A stretch of DNA of 64,000 bases from Opitutaceae bacterium (lineage in GTDB: Bacteria; Verrucomicrobiota; Verrucomicrobiia; Opitutales; Opitutaceae): the NCBI GenBank assembly GCA_017994935.1, contig JAGOJU010000004.1:1-64000 (forward strand), in the 5' to 3' direction. This document shows, in pieces, positions 27,524 through 35,758 of the stretch. Both the position numbers and the translations under genes were made by a program. Position 1 is the first letter of the stretch. Each line of letters opens with the position of its first letter. The notes under the pieces are model-generated. The model saw nothing but the letters and a program-made list of their open reading frames with translations, was not told where the DNA came from and ran no database searches.

Positions 27524-28272
27524 AACGCATCACCGACCTCCTCGAATCCCTGGGCAGCGCCCTCCTGCTCGCAGGGAAGGCCTTTGTCTCACTGCCGGCC
27601 GCCCCTCGCATCCTCAAGCGCGTCGCGGAGCAGGGATACCTTGTCGGGTACACGACGCTGCCGATCGTTGCGATCCTCTGCTTTTTCATCGGTGCGGTCC
27701 TTGCCCTTCAGGCCGGCATCACGCTGCGTGATTTCGGGGCGAAGCAGCTGATCGGGACGCTGGTTGGCGAGTCGATGGCCCGCGAACTGGGACCCGTGAT
27801 GGTGGCGATTCTTCTCGCCGGCAGGGTGGGATCGGCGGTGACCGCTGAACTGGCTTCGATGAAGGTCTCGGGTGAGATTGATGCGCTTGTCACGATGAAC
27901 ATCCCTCCGGCCCGGTTGCTCGTCCTGCCCCGCCTGCTCGCCGTGCTTCTCGTCATGCCCCTGCTCACGATGATGGGCAACATCATCGGCTGGTTTGGAG
28001 GCGCGATTGTCAGTGCGCAGGTGAAGATGATCGGGGTGCCTACGGAAATGTATTTCCAGAATCTGAAGCAGTATCTGTCCGTGGGGGATGTGATGGATGG
28101 CCTGATCAAGGCAGAGATCTTCGGTTTTACGATCATGCTCATTGCCTGCACCACGGGGCTGCGAACGCGGGGAGGTCCGCGTGAGATCGGATTCGCGGTG
28201 ACCAAGTCGGTCGTGTTTTCACTCATCGCCATCCTCACGCTGGACTACTTCATCACCAAGGCCCTGTCATGA
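27520..28272 (+). CDS. mlaE: MlaE-family ABC transporter permease
   Basis: This 250-residue inner-membrane permease carries the MlaE (DUF140) features. They are GAVLALQAGITLRDFGAKQLIGTLVGESMARELGPVM, then AGRVGSAVTAELASMKVSGEIDAL, and several hydrophobic helices. In the family the permease works with MlaF (ATPase) and MlaD (periplasmic MCE protein) to move phospholipids between the inner and outer membranes. It overlaps the genes on both sides by 4 bases (ATGA). No MlaB-type STAS gene follows. Confidence 0.93.
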   Translation: MKRITDLLESLGSALLLAGKAFVSLPAAPRILKRVAEQGYLVGYTTLPIVAILCFFIGAVLALQAGITLRDFGAKQLIGTLVGESMARELGPVMVAILLAGRVGSAVTAELASMKVSGEIDALVTMNIPPARLLVLPRLLAVLLVMPLLTMMGNIIGWFGGAIVSAQVKMIGVPTEMYFQNLKQYLSVGDVMDGLIKAEIFGFTIMLIACTTGLRTRGGPREIGFAVTKSVVFSLIAILTLDYFITKALS

Positions 28273-29129
28273 GCACGCCATCTCCTTCACCATCGTCTGC
28301 GCACCGGGGCGGCAGGATTCAAAAACCGCGGCGGCCCGTGCTCGTGCGTGACGACCGCAATGCCGTTCGCGTCGATGTGGAAAAACTGTCGAAGTCGTAT
28401 GGAAGCCAGCAGGTCCTTGTCGACGTCAGTGTCGATGTGAAGCCCGGCGAGATCTTCACGATCATGGGACCGAGCGGATCTGGAAAGAGCGTGCTCCTCC
28501 GGCACATCGCGGGACTGGAGGCTCCGACCTCGGGCACGGTGAAGATCAACGGGCATGACCCCATTCTGCCGGAGACACGGGATCGATTTGCGGTCGCCCT
28601 GGTCTTCCAGAGCGGCGCGCTTTTCAATTCGCAGAGCGTGTATGACAATCTTGCGCTCTATCCGCTCGAGCATCGGCTCTGCCCCAAGCCCGAGATCCGC
28701 GACCGGGTGATGCGTGCGCTGAAAATCCTCTCGATCGAAAATGCAGCCCACAAGTTCCCGTCGGAATTGTCCGGCGGCATGAAGAAGCGGGTTGCCATTG
28801 CCCGCGCGCTGGTGATGGAGCCGCAGCTGATACTTTATGACGAACCGACCAGCGAACTCGATCCGCTGATGAGCGCGACGATTGCGGAGATCATTGCCAC
28901 GCTGAAGGAGGAGATCTCCGTCACCACGGTGGTGGTTTCGCATGACCGCGCCCTGGCGCTGACGATTTCCGACCGTGTCGCGCTGGTGCATCAGGGCCGC
29001 CTGCGGGCCGTGGAGAAACCGGAAGGCCTGAGGAACAGCGCCGATCCGGTGGTAAAAGCCTTTCTCAATCCTGAAATCGACATCAGGAATCCCCGTTTCA
29101 AGCAACTGGAGACCGTAAACCATGACTAA
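28269..29129 (+). CDS. mlaF: MlaF-family ABC transporter ATP-binding protein
   Basis: This 286-residue ATPase has Walker A GPSGSGKS, signature LSGGMKKRVAIARAL, Walker B LILYDEPTSELDP and an H-loop in VVVSHDRAL. LSGGM in place of LSGGQ is typical for MlaF. The N-terminal 30 residues are basic and extra to the ATPase fold. It powers the MlaE permease. It overlaps mlaE by 4 bases and mlaD by 8 bases. Confidence 0.95.
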   Translation: MSTPSPSPSSAHRGGRIQKPRRPVLVRDDRNAVRVDVEKLSKSYGSQQVLVDVSVDVKPGEIFTIMGPSGSGKSVLLRHIAGLEAPTSGTVKINGHDPILPETRDRFAVALVFQSGALFNSQSVYDNLALYPLEHRLCPKPEIRDRVMRALKILSIENAAHKFPSELSGGMKKRVAIARALVMEPQLILYDEPTSELDPLMSATIAEIIATLKEEISVTTVVVSHDRALALTISDRVALVHQGRLRAVEKPEGLRNSADPVVKAFLNPEIDIRNPRFKQLETVNHD

Positions 29130-30117
29130 CGCACAAATGTCGGCCCGTGTGGGCCTGTTTTTCATCCTCGGGGTCGCCCTGATCTGGGTGACCTTTGAAG
29201 CGCTCACAACCGGGCAGGTGCGGCGCGACCGTGGGTATCGCCTGATCGCCCATTTTACCAATCTCAAGGAGCTCAAGGCCGGCGACGAAGTGCGCATGGC
29301 CGGAGTGAAGGTCGGCGCCGTTGCCGAGACGCGGCTTGCGAGCAGGCAGGCCGAGGCGGTGCTCCTGATCAATCCCAAGGTCCAGATTGCGCAGGACTCC
29401 GTCGCGACCATTGCGATGGCCGGCCTGCTCGGGGCGAATTACGTGTCGCTGGACATCGGCACCGCGGGCAGCGGCTATCTGCAGGCCGAGAATCAGATCC
29501 GCACCGTGGACACGCCCGATTTGAACGCGATCGTTTCGCAGATTGGAGATATCGGTAAGAAGCTCGACGGGGCACTCAGCCAGATCACGGGTGCGTTGAA
29601 CGGTGGAGGGAAGGAGGGACCCGGTTTGATCGGCAAACTCGACAAGCTCGTCGACGAGAACAGCGCGAAGATCGGGCAGATCACCAATGACCTCAGGGAC
29701 ATCACGAACAAGGTGAACACCGGCCAGGGCACGCTCGGCAAGCTGGTGAACGACACCGCGGCATATGATTCGCTCGTGGCGGCGCTGGGCGACATCCGCG
29801 GTGCCGCGACGGATGCAAAGACGTTCATCACGAACACGCAGGGCATCATCGATCAGGTGAAGAGCGGCAAGGGAACCCTTGGCACGCTCATCTATGACGA
29901 GGAAGCGGCCAGGAACATCAAGGTGGTGAGCAACAATCTGCGCATCCTTTCGGAAAAACTCACCACCGGCGAAGGCACCTTGGGGAAACTCATCAACGAC
30001 GACAGCCTGTTCAAGGAGGCGCAGGGGGTCATGCGCAAGGTCGACCGTGCGGTCGACGGCCTTTCAGACCAAGGGCCGATTACGGCGGTGGGTGTGGTGG
30101 CCAACGCCCTGTTCTGA
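29122..30117 (+). CDS. mlaD: MCE-domain (MlaD-type) periplasmic lipid-binding protein
   Basis: This 331-residue protein has one N-terminal membrane helix (VGLFFILGVALIWVTFEAL), an MCE domain (residues about 38-115, with GDEVRMAGVKVGAV) and a long helical C-terminal region. The C-terminus holds three GxGTLGxLxxD repeats (GQGTLGKLVND, GKGTLGTLIYD, GEGTLGKLIND). These are seen in longer MlaD-like proteins of several phyla. It should form a periplasmic ring that hands lipid to or from the MlaE/MlaF complex. It is the last gene of the WPF-mla operon; a small hairpin (GCCCC/GGGGC, 30137-30152) follows. Confidence 0.92.
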   Translation: MTNAQMSARVGLFFILGVALIWVTFEALTTGQVRRDRGYRLIAHFTNLKELKAGDEVRMAGVKVGAVAETRLASRQAEAVLLINPKVQIAQDSVATIAMAGLLGANYVSLDIGTAGSGYLQAENQIRTVDTPDLNAIVSQIGDIGKKLDGALSQITGALNGGGKEGPGLIGKLDKLVDENSAKIGQITNDLRDITNKVNTGQGTLGKLVNDTAAYDSLVAALGDIRGAATDAKTFITNTQGIIDQVKSGKGTLGTLIYDEEAARNIKVVSNNLRILSEKLTTGEGTLGKLINDDSLFKEAQGVMRKVDRAVDGLSDQGPITAVGVVANALF

Positions 30118-30184
30118 CGTTTCGGGATTCATGCGCGCCCCTGAATTGGGGCTTGAGGACGGGCCGGAATGCGCGAAAACAACT

Positions 30185-30213
30185 GGATTAATGACATTAT
30201 ACTGCATTAATCC
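30185..30213 (+). promoter_or_regulatory. Inverted repeat (possible autoregulatory operator) before the LuxR-type gene
   Basis: GGATTAAT and ATTAATCC form a perfect 8-bp inverted repeat with a 13-base spacer, ending 6 bases before the ATG at 30220. The spacer includes TATACT, a possible -10 element. Such a site so close to the start suggests control of this gene by a dimeric regulator, perhaps its own product. Confidence 0.45.
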
Positions 30214-30219
30214 CGTGTC

Positions 30220-30996
30220 ATGGATCGCGTGTTGATTGTCAAATGGGACTGCCTTTACGCCCGCTTCCTTTCGGAGGCGGTGCACGAATTTTATCCGGGC
30301 GCATTCACGGAGACTGTCTTTACCTCCGAGGCGGCGCGTCAATGCCTTGCGCGGCATAGCTATGATCTCGTGATTGCCGGGCTCAGTTTCTCCGATGGCG
30401 ATGGGCTGCCGTTGCTCAATTCGATGGCTCAGGCGAGCGGTGTTCATGGATTGCTGCTGGTCACGTTGCGCAAGGATGCGGAGATGCTGGCGCTGCTTCG
30501 GCAATTCCGGCGCATATCCGTCTTCGATCCCGTGCGGGATGCGCCGGAACGGTTTGCATTGGCGCTTGCCCATGTGGCCCAGGATCGCCGGTACCTGAGC
30601 CCGGCGTTTCACGAGTTGCTGATGAGCAGTGACGGCGCTCATCATCTGCTCTATGCGCAGATGACGGATACGGAGCGCATGGTGCTTTCCGTTATCGGTG
30701 ACGGATCGGACGACAAGAGTGCGGGCGAGCGGCTCGGCCTGGAGCCAGCCAGTGTTCATGCGCATCGCAAGCGGCTGATGAGAAAGCTCGGCGTGCAGAC
30801 AAGGGACATGCTTTTTCGTCGAGCGCTGGAGTTGGGCATTGTGCGCATTCTGCCCGACGGACGCACCGCGCGCCCGAGTTTCGATGTCCTGAAGCCACAG
30901 ATCGAGTCGCGAAAACGCCAGTTGGCTACGCGTCGTTCGATGTCCTGCAAACTGCGCAAGGACGCGGTCATGCTTGCGGCGGAGGCCGGTGCGTAG
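30220..30996 (+). CDS. LuxR/NarL-type regulator with a degenerate receiver domain
   Basis: This 258-residue protein has a receiver-like N-terminus (about residues 1-120) and a GerE-type helix-turn-helix (about 145-210). The latter is MTDTERMVLSVIGDGSDDKS, followed by ASVHAHRKRLMRKLG. In the receiver, the position of the phosphorylated Asp (pattern DLVxxDL) reads DLVIAGL, with Gly at residue 54. The acidic pair after VLIV is replaced by Lys-Trp. So it cannot be controlled by ordinary phosphotransfer. The C-terminal 45 residues are basic and extra. No kinase gene is adjacent. Target genes are unknown. Confidence 0.85.
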   Translation: MDRVLIVKWDCLYARFLSEAVHEFYPGAFTETVFTSEAARQCLARHSYDLVIAGLSFSDGDGLPLLNSMAQASGVHGLLLVTLRKDAEMLALLRQFRRISVFDPVRDAPERFALALAHVAQDRRYLSPAFHELLMSSDGAHHLLYAQMTDTERMVLSVIGDGSDDKSAGERLGLEPASVHAHRKRLMRKLGVQTRDMLFRRALELGIVRILPDGRTARPSFDVLKPQIESRKRQLATRRSMSCKLRKDAVMLAAEAGA

Positions 30997-31170
30997 GTGG
31001 CGCGGTCCCATCCGCGCAATTTTCCGGAAAGTCGCAGCTTTCGAAGATTCGCGTTGCCGGAGACAGGAGTGGCGGGCTGGCGGCCGGGGTCGCCTGCAAA
31101 TATTCAATTGCGCCGAGTAGTCGGACTCGATCTTTGCCCGGAGAACCCGCTCAATGGGAAACTCTCCCGA

Positions 31171-31695
31171 ATGAAGATTCTTATCCTCGTTGTCATTGTT
31201 GCCGGCGCAGCGGCGCTCTTTCTTGCAATCATGAAGGTGCGCTGGAGCGGGGAGGGAGGGAAAGGTGGTTCGTCGGCGGACTATGAAAAGCTGGGATCGG
31301 TATTGTCACCCGCCGAGCGGAAATTCCTTGGGATCATGGCTCCGATCCTTCCCCAGGGTGTGGGCGTCCTGGTGAAGGTTCGGCTCGCGGAGGTCTTCAT
31401 TCCCAGACGCGGACTTGAGGCGTCGCGTCGCCGCTCCGCGGGCGAGCGCATGCGCGGCGAGACCGTCGATTTCCTGCTTGTGCGCGCCGAGGACTTTTCG
31501 CCGCTTGCCGGGATGGCGTTTCACGAGGAGTCCCGGCGCCAGGAAACCCGGGAGTCCCGGAGCTATTTTGTTGAAAACACGTTTGTGAGAAACGGACTGC
31601 CGTATTTCACGGTGGCGGCGCAGGAGGACTACGACAGGGATGAACTCCGCGACCGGCTTGCATCCCTGCTCGGACGGCAACATCCGCGGGGGTGA
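31171..31695 (+). CDS. DUF2726-domain membrane-anchored protein
   Basis: This 174-residue protein begins with one hydrophobic helix (MKILILVVIVAGAAALFLAI). It contains the DUF2726 pattern LSPAERKFLGIM, VLVKVRLAEVF and VDFLLV. The domain is thought to be nuclease-fold related, but the function is not established. I chose the ATG at 31171, giving the membrane anchor at the N-terminus. The gene stands alone between the LuxR-type regulator and the next oxidoreductase. Confidence 0.8.
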   Translation: MKILILVVIVAGAAALFLAIMKVRWSGEGGKGGSSADYEKLGSVLSPAERKFLGIMAPILPQGVGVLVKVRLAEVFIPRRGLEASRRRSAGERMRGETVDFLLVRAEDFSPLAGMAFHEESRRQETRESRSYFVENTFVRNGLPYFTVAAQEDYDRDELRDRLASLLGRQHPRG

Positions 31696-31751
31696 CGCGA
31701 ACATTTACCTTTCCGGCCAGCGTGTGGCGGGGCAATGTGCGGAGCAAACCC

Positions 31752-33095
31752 ATGAACACGCCGACCCGACGCCAGTTCCTCCAATCTACCCTGCTGGCCT
31801 CAGCTCCTTTTGTCCTGCCCAGGGGCCTGTGGGCGCAAGCCAGTGCGCCGAACAACCGGATCGTGCTTGGCATGATTGGCATGGGGCGCGTGATGCAGGG
31901 GCATCTGAAAAATTTCCTCGCTCACGAGGAGGTCCAGGTGGTTGCCGTTTGCGACGTCGACACGACGCGTCGCGAGGATGCCCGGGGTCAGGTGGACGCT
32001 GCCTATGCGGCGAAAACGGCTTCCGGCTACAAAGGGTGCGCGGCCTACAATGACTTCAGGGAACTGCTGGCGAGAAAGGACATTGATGCCGTTGTGATTG
32101 CGACGCCGGATCACTGGCATGCCTTCATAGCCATTGCGGCGGTCCGTGCGGGCAAGGACGTGTATTGCGAGAAACCTCTCACGCACAACATCCACGAGGC
32201 AGACCGCCTGGTGAAGGAGGTGCGCAAGGCCGAGCGTGTTTTTCAAACGGGTTCGCAGCAGCGTTCTTCGAAGGAGTTCCGGGTTGCGGCGGAACTGGTC
32301 CGCAACGGCATCATCGGACGTGTGGTGGCGGTCAACGTCTCTTTTGGCGACCCCGCGGTGCCCTATGCGCTCCCGGAGGAGCCCATGGAGCCCGGCTTGG
32401 ATTGGAAAATGTGGTGCGGCCCGGGCCCATTGGTCGCCTACAATCCGGTTCTCAGTCCGCGGGGTGTGCACCATCATTTCCCCATGTGGCGGATGACCTG
32501 GGAGTTTGGCGGCGGCATGATCACGGACTGGGGTGCGCATCACATCGATATCGCACAATGGGCGTTGGATGCGGATGGCAGCGGTCCGGTCGAGATCCGG
32601 GCTCCGCTCCATTGGGAAACCGCCAAGCGCGGCGCGCAGCTTGTCTATGGCGACGGGGTTGTACTGACCCATGTCAACGGCCGTGGAGTTTCGTTCTATG
32701 GCTCGGAAGGGGAAATCCACGTCAACCGCGGCAAGTTCGAGTTGATCATGGGAGGAAAGACGGTGCACAGGTTCTGGGACAAGGCCGTCGACAAGACGAC
32801 CTCACTCGACCGCGAAGTGGTGCTCACCGAACGTGAATTTCTGGCTGATGCCAAGGTGAAGCTTCCTGTGAGCAATAACCACGCGCAGAATTTCCTCGAT
32901 TGCGTGCGTTCCCGTCACCGCCCGATTGCGGATGTCGCGATTGGCGCCAGCAGCGTGATCGCATGCCATCTGATGAACTTTGGTTATCACTATGGCGCGA
33001 AGGCGAAATGGAATCCCGCGAAAACCCGATTTGTTTCCGGCGGCGATTCCCGGTGGCTTACGCGCGCCCGGTACACTCGGGGATGGGAGGTTTGA
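31752..33095 (+). CDS. Tat-exported Gfo/Idh/MocA-family oxidoreductase
   Basis: This 447-residue protein has a Tat signal (TRRQFLQSTLL, residues 5-15). It continues with a Rossmann motif (GMIGMGRVMQGHL), the EKP motif in YCEKPLTHNIHEADRLV, and the family TGSQQRS and WGAHHIDIAQW segments. It resembles the large Bacteroidetes/Verrucomicrobia group of exported Gfo/Idh/MocA enzymes with tightly bound NAD, some of which act as glycosidases or sugar oxidoreductases. The ATG at 31752 gives the Tat signal at the N-terminus. It appears to be monocistronic. Confidence 0.9.
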   Translation: MNTPTRRQFLQSTLLASAPFVLPRGLWAQASAPNNRIVLGMIGMGRVMQGHLKNFLAHEEVQVVAVCDVDTTRREDARGQVDAAYAAKTASGYKGCAAYNDFRELLARKDIDAVVIATPDHWHAFIAIAAVRAGKDVYCEKPLTHNIHEADRLVKEVRKAERVFQTGSQQRSSKEFRVAAELVRNGIIGRVVAVNVSFGDPAVPYALPEEPMEPGLDWKMWCGPGPLVAYNPVLSPRGVHHHFPMWRMTWEFGGGMITDWGAHHIDIAQWALDADGSGPVEIRAPLHWETAKRGAQLVYGDGVVLTHVNGRGVSFYGSEGEIHVNRGKFELIMGGKTVHRFWDKAVDKTTSLDREVVLTEREFLADAKVKLPVSNNHAQNFLDCVRSRHRPIADVAIGASSVIACHLMNFGYHYGAKAKWNPAKTRFVSGGDSRWLTRARYTRGWEV

Positions 33096-33117
33096 CGGCC
33101 TGGCAACCTCCGCGGGT

Positions 33118-34281
33118 TCAGCGCGGTGGCAAACCCGGCGCCGAAGCGGCGGGTAGCGTCGCAGGTTGGAGTTCGTCCAGCAAACCCTGAATGATTTCGT
33201 CGACGAAGAGTTTGATCTTTTGTGATTCGTCGGCGGGTGTTGCACTCCCAGAGGAGCCTGCGGCAAATGCCGCTTCGCTGCGAAGGCGGGCGGGTGCGAT
33301 GACCGCCTGTTTCGCGTCGTGGAGCGTGAGCCCCCTTGAATTGAATTGGGGAAGCAGCTTGTCCGCGATCCAGAGCGCCCATTCGCGTCGATCCGCGTAG
33401 TAGACAGCCACGACGCCGGAATCCTTCACGCCGAACCTTTCGGCGAAGCGCCTCGCGAGGGTCCCTGGCTTCGCGTTTGCATCGGCAGGTTCCCGCGCGG
33501 TGAAAAGGCGCACATAGAGCGGCAGTCCCGTGAATCGATGAAGGTTCGCCAGCTTGGTTTGAAAGGCACGTGCCGAGGAAGGATTCTGGGGGAGCAGCCG
33601 GTCGCGATCGTCAAAAAAGGGATACGGGAAACGCGGCGCTCTTGCGGCGAGATTTTCGAACGCAGGCTTTTCGGTCTGAAATGCCTCCGCCTCAGGCCCG
33701 ATACGCAGAATTCTCACGCTCATTGCATCGCCCTGCCTTATGTGCGGCAGGAGATCGAGTCCCTGCACGACGCGTCCGAACACGGAGTGCAGGAAATCAA
33801 GGCGCCGCACGGGTTTCAACGTGAAGAAGAACTGCGAGCCGTTCGTATCGGGTCCTGCGTTGGCCATGGAGAGAATGCCCGCCGCGTCATGCCGGAGATC
33901 ACTCCGGAATTCATCCGCAAATTCGTACCCCGGTCCGCCGAAGCCAGTGCCGAGGGGATCGCCTCCTTGCACGACATAATTCGGCACGACACGATGGAAA
34001 ATCAGCCCATCAAAAAAAGGGTTCCCTGGGGTTGGGCCTAGTTTTCCTTCCGCGAGGCCCACGAAGCTCGCAACGGTCAAGGGCGTCCTCCTGAAGAAGA
34101 GTTCCGCGACGATTTCGCCGCGGGCAAGGGAGAATTCCGCGTACAGTCCGGGTGCCAGACCGGAAGGGGCTGCCGTGTTCCCGGCCTGGGAAGCGACGGA
34201 TCCGGGGACCTGTGCACGGAGAGACATCGACCCTCCCAGCAGGGCCAGGAAGATCGGGAGAAGCGGGAATCGTTTCCACAT
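33118..34281 (-). CDS. Exported cyclophilin-type peptidyl-prolyl isomerase with a TPM-like C-terminal domain
   Basis: This 387-residue protein has a signal peptide (MWKRFPLLPIFLALLGGSMSLRAQ) and a cyclophilin domain (about 45-200). The domain contains FHRVVPNYVVQGGDP, YEFADEF and ILSMANAGPDTNGSQFFFTL, including the catalytic Arg and the QFF motif. A further 190 residues follow. The part GVKDSGVVAVYYADRREWALWI resembles a TPM (TPM_phosphatase) domain. Cyclophilins catalyse proline isomerisation and help folding in the periplasm. The fusion is unusual. The gene is 28 bases downstream of ppnP, probably in one transcript. Confidence 0.85.
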   Translation of the reverse strand: MWKRFPLLPIFLALLGGSMSLRAQVPGSVASQAGNTAAPSGLAPGLYAEFSLARGEIVAELFFRRTPLTVASFVGLAEGKLGPTPGNPFFDGLIFHRVVPNYVVQGGDPLGTGFGGPGYEFADEFRSDLRHDAAGILSMANAGPDTNGSQFFFTLKPVRRLDFLHSVFGRVVQGLDLLPHIRQGDAMSVRILRIGPEAEAFQTEKPAFENLAARAPRFPYPFFDDRDRLLPQNPSSARAFQTKLANLHRFTGLPLYVRLFTAREPADANAKPGTLARRFAERFGVKDSGVVAVYYADRREWALWIADKLLPQFNSRGLTLHDAKQAVIAPARLRSEAAFAAGSSGSATPADESQKIKLFVDEIIQGLLDELQPATLPAASAPGLPPR

Positions 34282-34309
34282 GGGGTTCCCTGGATAAGGG
34301 TGAAGAGAT

Positions 34310-34639
34310 TCAGAGGAACGAGCAGATGTATTCGCAGATTCCGGCTGTGACACTGATGTTGAATCCGCTCTTGCCCGGGACGTCGAATGTCGAGCCGGCG
34401 GCGTATTCCATTTCCGCCTTCTGGCCATCAAGCGTCACGCGGCACTTGCCCGCGACGATTTCCATGCGTTCGGGTGCGCCGGTGCCAAAGTGGTAGCTTC
34501 CCGGATAGATTAGCCCAAGGGTCTTCTTTGCTCCGTCGGCCATGATGAGGCTGTGGCTGACGACCTTTCCGTCGAAGTAGATATTGGCCTTGGTGTGGGC
34601 CGTGACATTGGCGAATTGTGTGGGAAGGATGCTTGCCAT
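34310..34639 (-). CDS. ppnP: Pyrimidine/purine nucleoside phosphorylase (PpnP family, cupin)
   Basis: This 109-residue small cupin matches PpnP (formerly DUF1255/YaiE). Features are NIYFDGKVVSHSL, KKTLGLIYPGSYHFGTGAPERMEIVAGKC and a C-terminal DVPGKSGFNISV. The family phosphorolyses a range of nucleosides to base plus ribose-1-phosphate in salvage. It is about 15 residues longer than the E. coli protein at the N-terminus. The ATG at 34639 is the only start. It precedes the cyclophilin gene. Confidence 0.88.
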   Translation of the reverse strand: MASILPTQFANVTAHTKANIYFDGKVVSHSLIMADGAKKTLGLIYPGSYHFGTGAPERMEIVAGKCRVTLDGQKAEMEYAAGSTFDVPGKSGFNISVTAGICEYICSFL

Positions 34640-34790
34640 TGAGACGGCATGGCCAGCCTGCGTGGGAGAGGCAAGCCGTGATCAATCGAATCTCTGGCAA
34701 ATCTCCGTGATGAGTGCCGCCGGGAATCTGCGCGCGCGGTGTGACTCAGGGCTTGATCGCGACCTTCCGGCGGGAGACAATCGGGATCCT

Positions 34791-35666
34791 ATGTCACTTC
34801 GTATTATGGCTTCCACACTCGCTTTCGGTGTTGCAGCAGCATCCGTTTCCCTTGCCGCCAACACGGCGAAGGTTGTCAGAGACAATGTCGGTATTCAGCT
34901 TTACAGTTTGCGGGCGATGACCGCAAAGGAGGGTGCGATTCCGCCCCTCGATCTGGTGAAATCCTGGGGGCTGAAGGAAGTGGAGCTGGCCGGCACCGCC
35001 GGTCTTCCGGCCGCCGAGTACAAGAAACTTCTGGATGACCGCGGGCTGAAGCCCGTGGCGGCCCATGTGGGATTTTCTGACCTGGAGAAGGATATCGATG
35101 CGGTGATCCGCGATCTCAAGACATTGGGCGTGACCTACGGCATTGTCCCGTCGATCCCGCACAAGGACGATTTCGATGATGCCGCTGCGCTGCGCGCCGC
35201 GGAGAAATTCAATGCCTGGGCCAAGGCCTTTCAGAAGGCGGGACTGAAGTTCGGATACCATCCGCATGGATTCGAGTTCCGGAAATCCGAGACCCCTGGT
35301 GCCGATACCGTGTTCGATGTGCTCATTGGCGCCACGGACGCGAAGCTTGTGCTCTTTGAAATGGATGTTTTCTGGGTCTATCACGCGGGCATCGATCCTG
35401 TCAGCCTGCTCAAGAAATATCCGAAGCGCTGGGTTGCGCTGCACGTGAAGGATATGCGCAAGGGTGCGCAGCGTGGCAAAATCCTCGGTAAGGCGCCGCC
35501 GACGGACAAGGTGGCAGTGGGGCTCGGGGAGATCGATTGGCCGAAACTCTTCGGTGTGGCGGTCAATCTCGGCATCAAGCACTTCTTCATCGAGGATGAA
35601 ACCCTGTCGCCCCTCGACAACATCCCAAAGAGCATCGCCTACATGAGAAACCTTCCCCTGAAATGA
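34791..35666 (+). CDS. Exported sugar phosphate isomerase/epimerase-like TIM-barrel protein
   Basis: This 291-residue protein has a short signal peptide (MASTLAFGVAAASVSLAANT) followed by an AP-endonuclease-2/xylose-isomerase-like barrel. Blocks are GIQLYSLRAM, KEVELAG, AAHVGFSDLEKD, YHPHGFEF and ALHVKDMR. The His, Glu and Asp residues of these blocks are the usual metal ligands. In related bacteria exported members act on sugars in the periplasm; the substrate here is not known. The ATG at 34791 puts the signal peptide first. A strong terminator follows at 35700-35734. Confidence 0.85.
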   Translation: MSLRIMASTLAFGVAAASVSLAANTAKVVRDNVGIQLYSLRAMTAKEGAIPPLDLVKSWGLKEVELAGTAGLPAAEYKKLLDDRGLKPVAAHVGFSDLEKDIDAVIRDLKTLGVTYGIVPSIPHKDDFDDAAALRAAEKFNAWAKAFQKAGLKFGYHPHGFEFRKSETPGADTVFDVLIGATDAKLVLFEMDVFWVYHAGIDPVSLLKKYPKRWVALHVKDMRKGAQRGKILGKAPPTDKVAVGLGEIDWPKLFGVAVNLGIKHFFIEDETLSPLDNIPKSIAYMRNLPLK

Positions 35667-35699
35667 CGAGGCGTGCGAGGGAAGGCTGAGATCGACCGG

Positions 35700-35734
35700 A
35701 CGCGTCGGGCGCATTTTCGCTCGGCGCGTTTTTT
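35700..35734 (+). terminator. Rho-independent terminator after the sugar isomerase-like gene
   Basis: A 12-bp stem (ACGCGTCGGGCG paired with CGCTCGGCGCGT, including two G-U pairs) closes a 6-base loop. It is followed at once by a run of six T. It lies 33 bases after the stop at 35666. Confidence 0.85.
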
Positions 35735-35758
35735 GTTTCGGATAGACGTTCATTCATC

